Source: JBCBSK01 sp039819185
GTDB lineage: Bacteria; Pseudomonadota; Alphaproteobacteria; Rhizobiales; Tepidamorphaceae
NCBI GenBank assembly: GCA_039819185.1
Contig: JBCBSK010000075.1
Location: 1 to 17,107 of the forward strand
Reading direction: 5' to 3'
Length of the DNA stretch: 17,107 nt
Shown in pieces: positions 13,728 to 17,107 of the stretch; position 1 is the stretch's first letter, and every line of letters starts with the position of its first letter. A model generated the notes under the pieces. The model saw nothing but the letters and a program-made list of their open reading frames with translations, did no database searches and was not told where the DNA came from. The translations under genes were made by a program, and so were the position numbers.

Positions 13728-14918
13728 ATGGCCGAAACCGACATCCGCAACTTCACCATCAATTTCGGCCCGCAGCATCCCGCCGCGCATGGTGTGTTGC
13801 GGCTTGTGCTGGAGCTTGACGGCGAAGTTGTCGAGCGCGTTGATCCGCACATTGGACTCTTGCATCGCGGTACCGAAAAGCTAATCGAGCACAAGACCTA
13901 TCTCCAGGCCGTGCCCTATTTCGACCGGCTCGACTATGTTGCGCCGATCAATCAAGAGCATGCCTTTGCGCTTGGCGTTGAGAAGCTCATCGGGATCGAG
14001 GTGCCGATCCGCGGTCAGTTGATCCGCGTGCTCTATTCCGAGATCGGCCGGCTGTTGTCGCACCTTCTCAATGTCACGACGCAGGCGCTTGATGTTGGTG
14101 CGCTCACCCCGCCGCTGTGGGGGTTTGAGGAGCGCGAAAAGCTGATGGTGTTTTATGAGCGCGCGTCAGGTTCACGGATGCACGCAGCCTATGTTCGACC
14201 TGGCGGTGTGCATCAGGATTTGCCGACCAAGCTCCTTGATGACATCTGGGACTTCTGCGATCCCTTCCTCAAGGTTTGCGATGACATTGAAGGGCTGATC
14301 ACCGACAACCGCATCTTCAAGCAGCGCAATGTCGACATCGGCGTGGTCGATATCGAGGAGGCTTGGAAGTGGGGCTTTTCCGGCGTCATGGTGCGCGGAT
14401 CCGGCGTCCCGTGGGATCTTCGCAAGTCACAGCCTTACGAGTGCTATGCTGATCTCGAATTCGACATTCCGATCGGCAAGAACGGTGATTGCTACGACCG
14501 TTATCTGATCCGCATGGAAGAGATGCGCCAGTCGGTCTCCATCATGAAGCAGTGCCTGGAGAAGCTGAAGTCTCCGGCCGGGCAGGGGCCGATCAGCCAT
14601 ACCGACAACAAGGTGGTACCGCCAAAGCGCGGCGAGATGAAGCGCTCCATGGAAGCGCTTATCCACCACTTCAAGCTCTACACCGAGGGCTATCATGTGC
14701 CGGAAGGCGAGGTGTATGCAGCCGTCGAGGCGCCGAAGGGCGAGTTCGGCGTCTATCTCGTTTCGGATGGCTCCAACAAGCCCTATCGCTGCAAGATCCG
14801 CGCGCCCGGTTTCCCGCATCTTCAGGCAATGGACTGGATGTGCCGTGGGCACATGCTAGCCGATGTGTCGGCGATCCTCGGCTCGCTCGACATCGTGTTC
14901 GGGGAGATCGATCGATAA
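13728..14918 (+). CDS. nuoD: NADH-quinone oxidoreductase subunit D
   Basis: Peripheral-arm subunit (49-kDa homologue) that builds the quinone-reduction site with NuoB. It has 396 residues, typical length. GPQHPAAHG lies at 14-22, where H21 corresponds to the quinone-contacting histidine of Thermus Nqo4, and Y70 (DRLDY) to its partner tyrosine. The 49-kDa signature LHRGTEKLIE is at 45-54. The start has AAGGAA 8 bases upstream within the GFA gene. The TAA stop overlaps the nuoE ATG by one base (TAATG), so NuoD and NuoE are translationally coupled. Confidence 0.98.
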   Translation: MAETDIRNFTINFGPQHPAAHGVLRLVLELDGEVVERVDPHIGLLHRGTEKLIEHKTYLQAVPYFDRLDYVAPINQEHAFALGVEKLIGIEVPIRGQLIRVLYSEIGRLLSHLLNVTTQALDVGALTPPLWGFEEREKLMVFYERASGSRMHAAYVRPGGVHQDLPTKLLDDIWDFCDPFLKVCDDIEGLITDNRIFKQRNVDIGVVDIEEAWKWGFSGVMVRGSGVPWDLRKSQPYECYADLEFDIPIGKNGDCYDRYLIRMEEMRQSVSIMKQCLEKLKSPAGQGPISHTDNKVVPPKRGEMKRSMEALIHHFKLYTEGYHVPEGEVYAAVEAPKGEFGVYLVSDGSNKPYRCKIRAPGFPHLQAMDWMCRGHMLADVSAILGSLDIVFGEIDR

Positions 14919-16066
14919 TGTCCGTCCGCCGTCTTCACGAAGAACAGCCCGAAAGCTTTGCGTTTACGCCCGAGAACGACAACTGGGCGACCGAGCAGCT
15001 CAAGAAGTTCCCGGAAGGCCGGCAGGCCTCTGCCGTGATCCCGCTTCTCTGGCGGGTTCAGGAGCAGGAAGGCTGGGTCACTGAGCCCGCGATCCGGCAT
15101 GTCGCCGAACGCCTCGATATGCCGTTTATCCGTGTCCTTGAGGTCGCGACGTTCTACACCATGTTCCAGTTGGCGCCGGTTGGCACGAAAGCGCATGTTC
15201 AGGTCTGCGGAACGACGCCCTGCATGCTGCGCGGCTCGGACGATATCAAAACGGTCTGCAAGCGCCGCATCGCGGAACAACCGTTCACGGTTTCCGAAGA
15301 CGGAGCTTTCTCTTGGGAGGAGGTGGAGTGCCTCGGCGCGTGCGTCAACGCGCCGATGGTGCTGATCGGATCTGACACTTATGAGGATCTGACGGCGGAG
15401 AGTTTTGAGGCTGTCCTCGACGCGTTTCAGCGCGGGGAGACGCCGACGCCGGGCCCGCAGGTCGAGCGCCAGTTCTCCGAGCCGATCGACGGCGCAACAA
15501 GCCTGCATGACATATCCGGCACCAATGACGGTCAGCCGTCCGCGACAGCCGCCAAAGTAGCGCCAACGAAGCCCACAGCCACGCCGGCCAAGCCAGCGTC
15601 ACCAAAGGCCGACAAGCCGAAGCCTGCACCTGTAGCCAAGGCATCGGCAGCGCCATCCGCCGAGGCGCTTGCCGAGGAAGAGCGCGCCGTTGCTGAAAAA
15701 CTTGCGACCTTGCCTAAGGATGCCAGCGCCGAGGACAAGGCGAACGCGGTTGGAAAGCGCCCGCGCGGGCTGAAAGCGCCGCGCAAGGCCGACGCCGACG
15801 ACCTCAAGCGGATCAAGGGGATCGGCAAGGTCAACGAGGCCAAGCTGAACGAGCTTGGCATTTGGCACTTCGATCAGATCGAGAAATGGAACCGGCCGCA
15901 AATCCTGTGGGTTGGGACTTATTTGTCCTTCCCGGGCCGCATTGATCGTGAGGACTGGGTTGCGCAAGCCGCGACGCTTGCGGCCGGTGGCGAGACCGAC
16001 TTCTCCAAGCGTGTCGATGATGGCGAGGTCGCCTCGAGCGCCGGTGGACCGAGCGAGAAGAGCTGA
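14918..16066 (+). CDS. nuoE: NADH-quinone oxidoreductase subunit E with long C-terminal HhH extension
   Basis: NADH-dehydrogenase-module subunit (24-kDa homologue) that holds the 2Fe-2S cluster N1a. It has 382 residues, more than twice the 166 of E. coli NuoE. Residues 1-170 are the thioredoxin-like domain with ligands C97, C102, C138 and C142. Residues about 205-250 form an Ala/Pro/Lys linker, and 250-290 a charged segment. Residues 293-352 form a helix-hairpin-helix-like domain (DLKRIKGIGKVNEAKLNELG, then WVGTYLSFPGRIDREDW). Comparable extensions are known on rhizobial NuoE; their role is not established to my knowledge. The start is ATG 14918, overlapping the nuoD stop. The same frame stays open upstream to 14489, but that part lies within nuoD in another frame. 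Confidence 0.96.
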   Translation: MSVRRLHEEQPESFAFTPENDNWATEQLKKFPEGRQASAVIPLLWRVQEQEGWVTEPAIRHVAERLDMPFIRVLEVATFYTMFQLAPVGTKAHVQVCGTTPCMLRGSDDIKTVCKRRIAEQPFTVSEDGAFSWEEVECLGACVNAPMVLIGSDTYEDLTAESFEAVLDAFQRGETPTPGPQVERQFSEPIDGATSLHDISGTNDGQPSATAAKVAPTKPTATPAKPASPKADKPKPAPVAKASAAPSAEALAEEERAVAEKLATLPKDASAEDKANAVGKRPRGLKAPRKADADDLKRIKGIGKVNEAKLNELGIWHFDQIEKWNRPQILWVGTYLSFPGRIDREDWVAQAATLAAGGETDFSKRVDDGEVASSAGGPSEKS

Positions 16067-16082
16067 GAACGGAAAGACAGAG

Positions 16083-17107
<1,025 letters not shown>

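Noticed and set aside
14489..14917. Upstream extension of the nuoE frame
   Set aside because: This part lies inside nuoD in a different frame; the TAATG junction at 14916-14920 marks the real start.

Overview
This window is a stretch of core genome from a GC-rich alphaproteobacterium, most likely of the order Hyphomicrobiales (Rhizobiales). The evidence is the gene order (glnB-glnA; tRNA-Leu-tig-clpP-clpX-lon-hupB-tRNA-Val-tRNA-Asp-nuoA...), separate nuoC and nuoD genes, a NuoE with a long rhizobial-type C-terminal extension, and a two-palindrome intergenic repeat resembling the rhizobial RIME1 element. I could not assign a genus.

Layout. Bases 1-870 hold the minus-strand nitrogen operon: glnB (PII protein), then the start of glnA (glutamine synthetase), behind a near-consensus sigma-54 promoter. 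Bases 1110-2681 encode the bifunctional NAD(P)HX repair enzyme, followed by a 47-codon candidate membrane peptide. Bases 3022-3137 hold tRNA-Leu(UAG) and its terminator. Bases 3277-10385 are the protein-quality-control block: trigger factor, ClpP, ClpX, Lon and the nucleoid protein HU. Terminators are clear after lon and hupB. Bases 10505-11211 hold tRNA-Val(UAC), the RIME-like repeat, and tRNA-Asp(GUC) with a good sigma-70 promoter. Bases 11526-17107 carry the respiratory complex I operon nuoA-B-C-D-E-F, cut off inside nuoF. Between nuoC and nuoD lie a 36-codon single-span membrane peptide candidate and a GFA/CENP-V-type zinc protein.

How the genes work together. Trigger factor meets nascent chains at the ribosome. 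ClpX unfolds substrates for the ClpP protease, and Lon degrades misfolded proteins. HU is a small DNA-architecture protein that commonly sits next to lon. The nuo genes encode the NADH-oxidising and quinone-reducing arm of complex I. PII and glutamine synthetase link nitrogen status to ammonia assimilation.

I see no CRISPR array, prophage, transposase or defence island, and no obviously new multi-gene system. The items most worth a second look are the two extra genes inserted in the nuo operon, the HhH-bearing tail of NuoE, the His/Asp tail of trigger factor, two unannotated small membrane ORFs, the palindrome ahead of nuoA, the structured clpP-clpX gap, and the RIME-like repeat.
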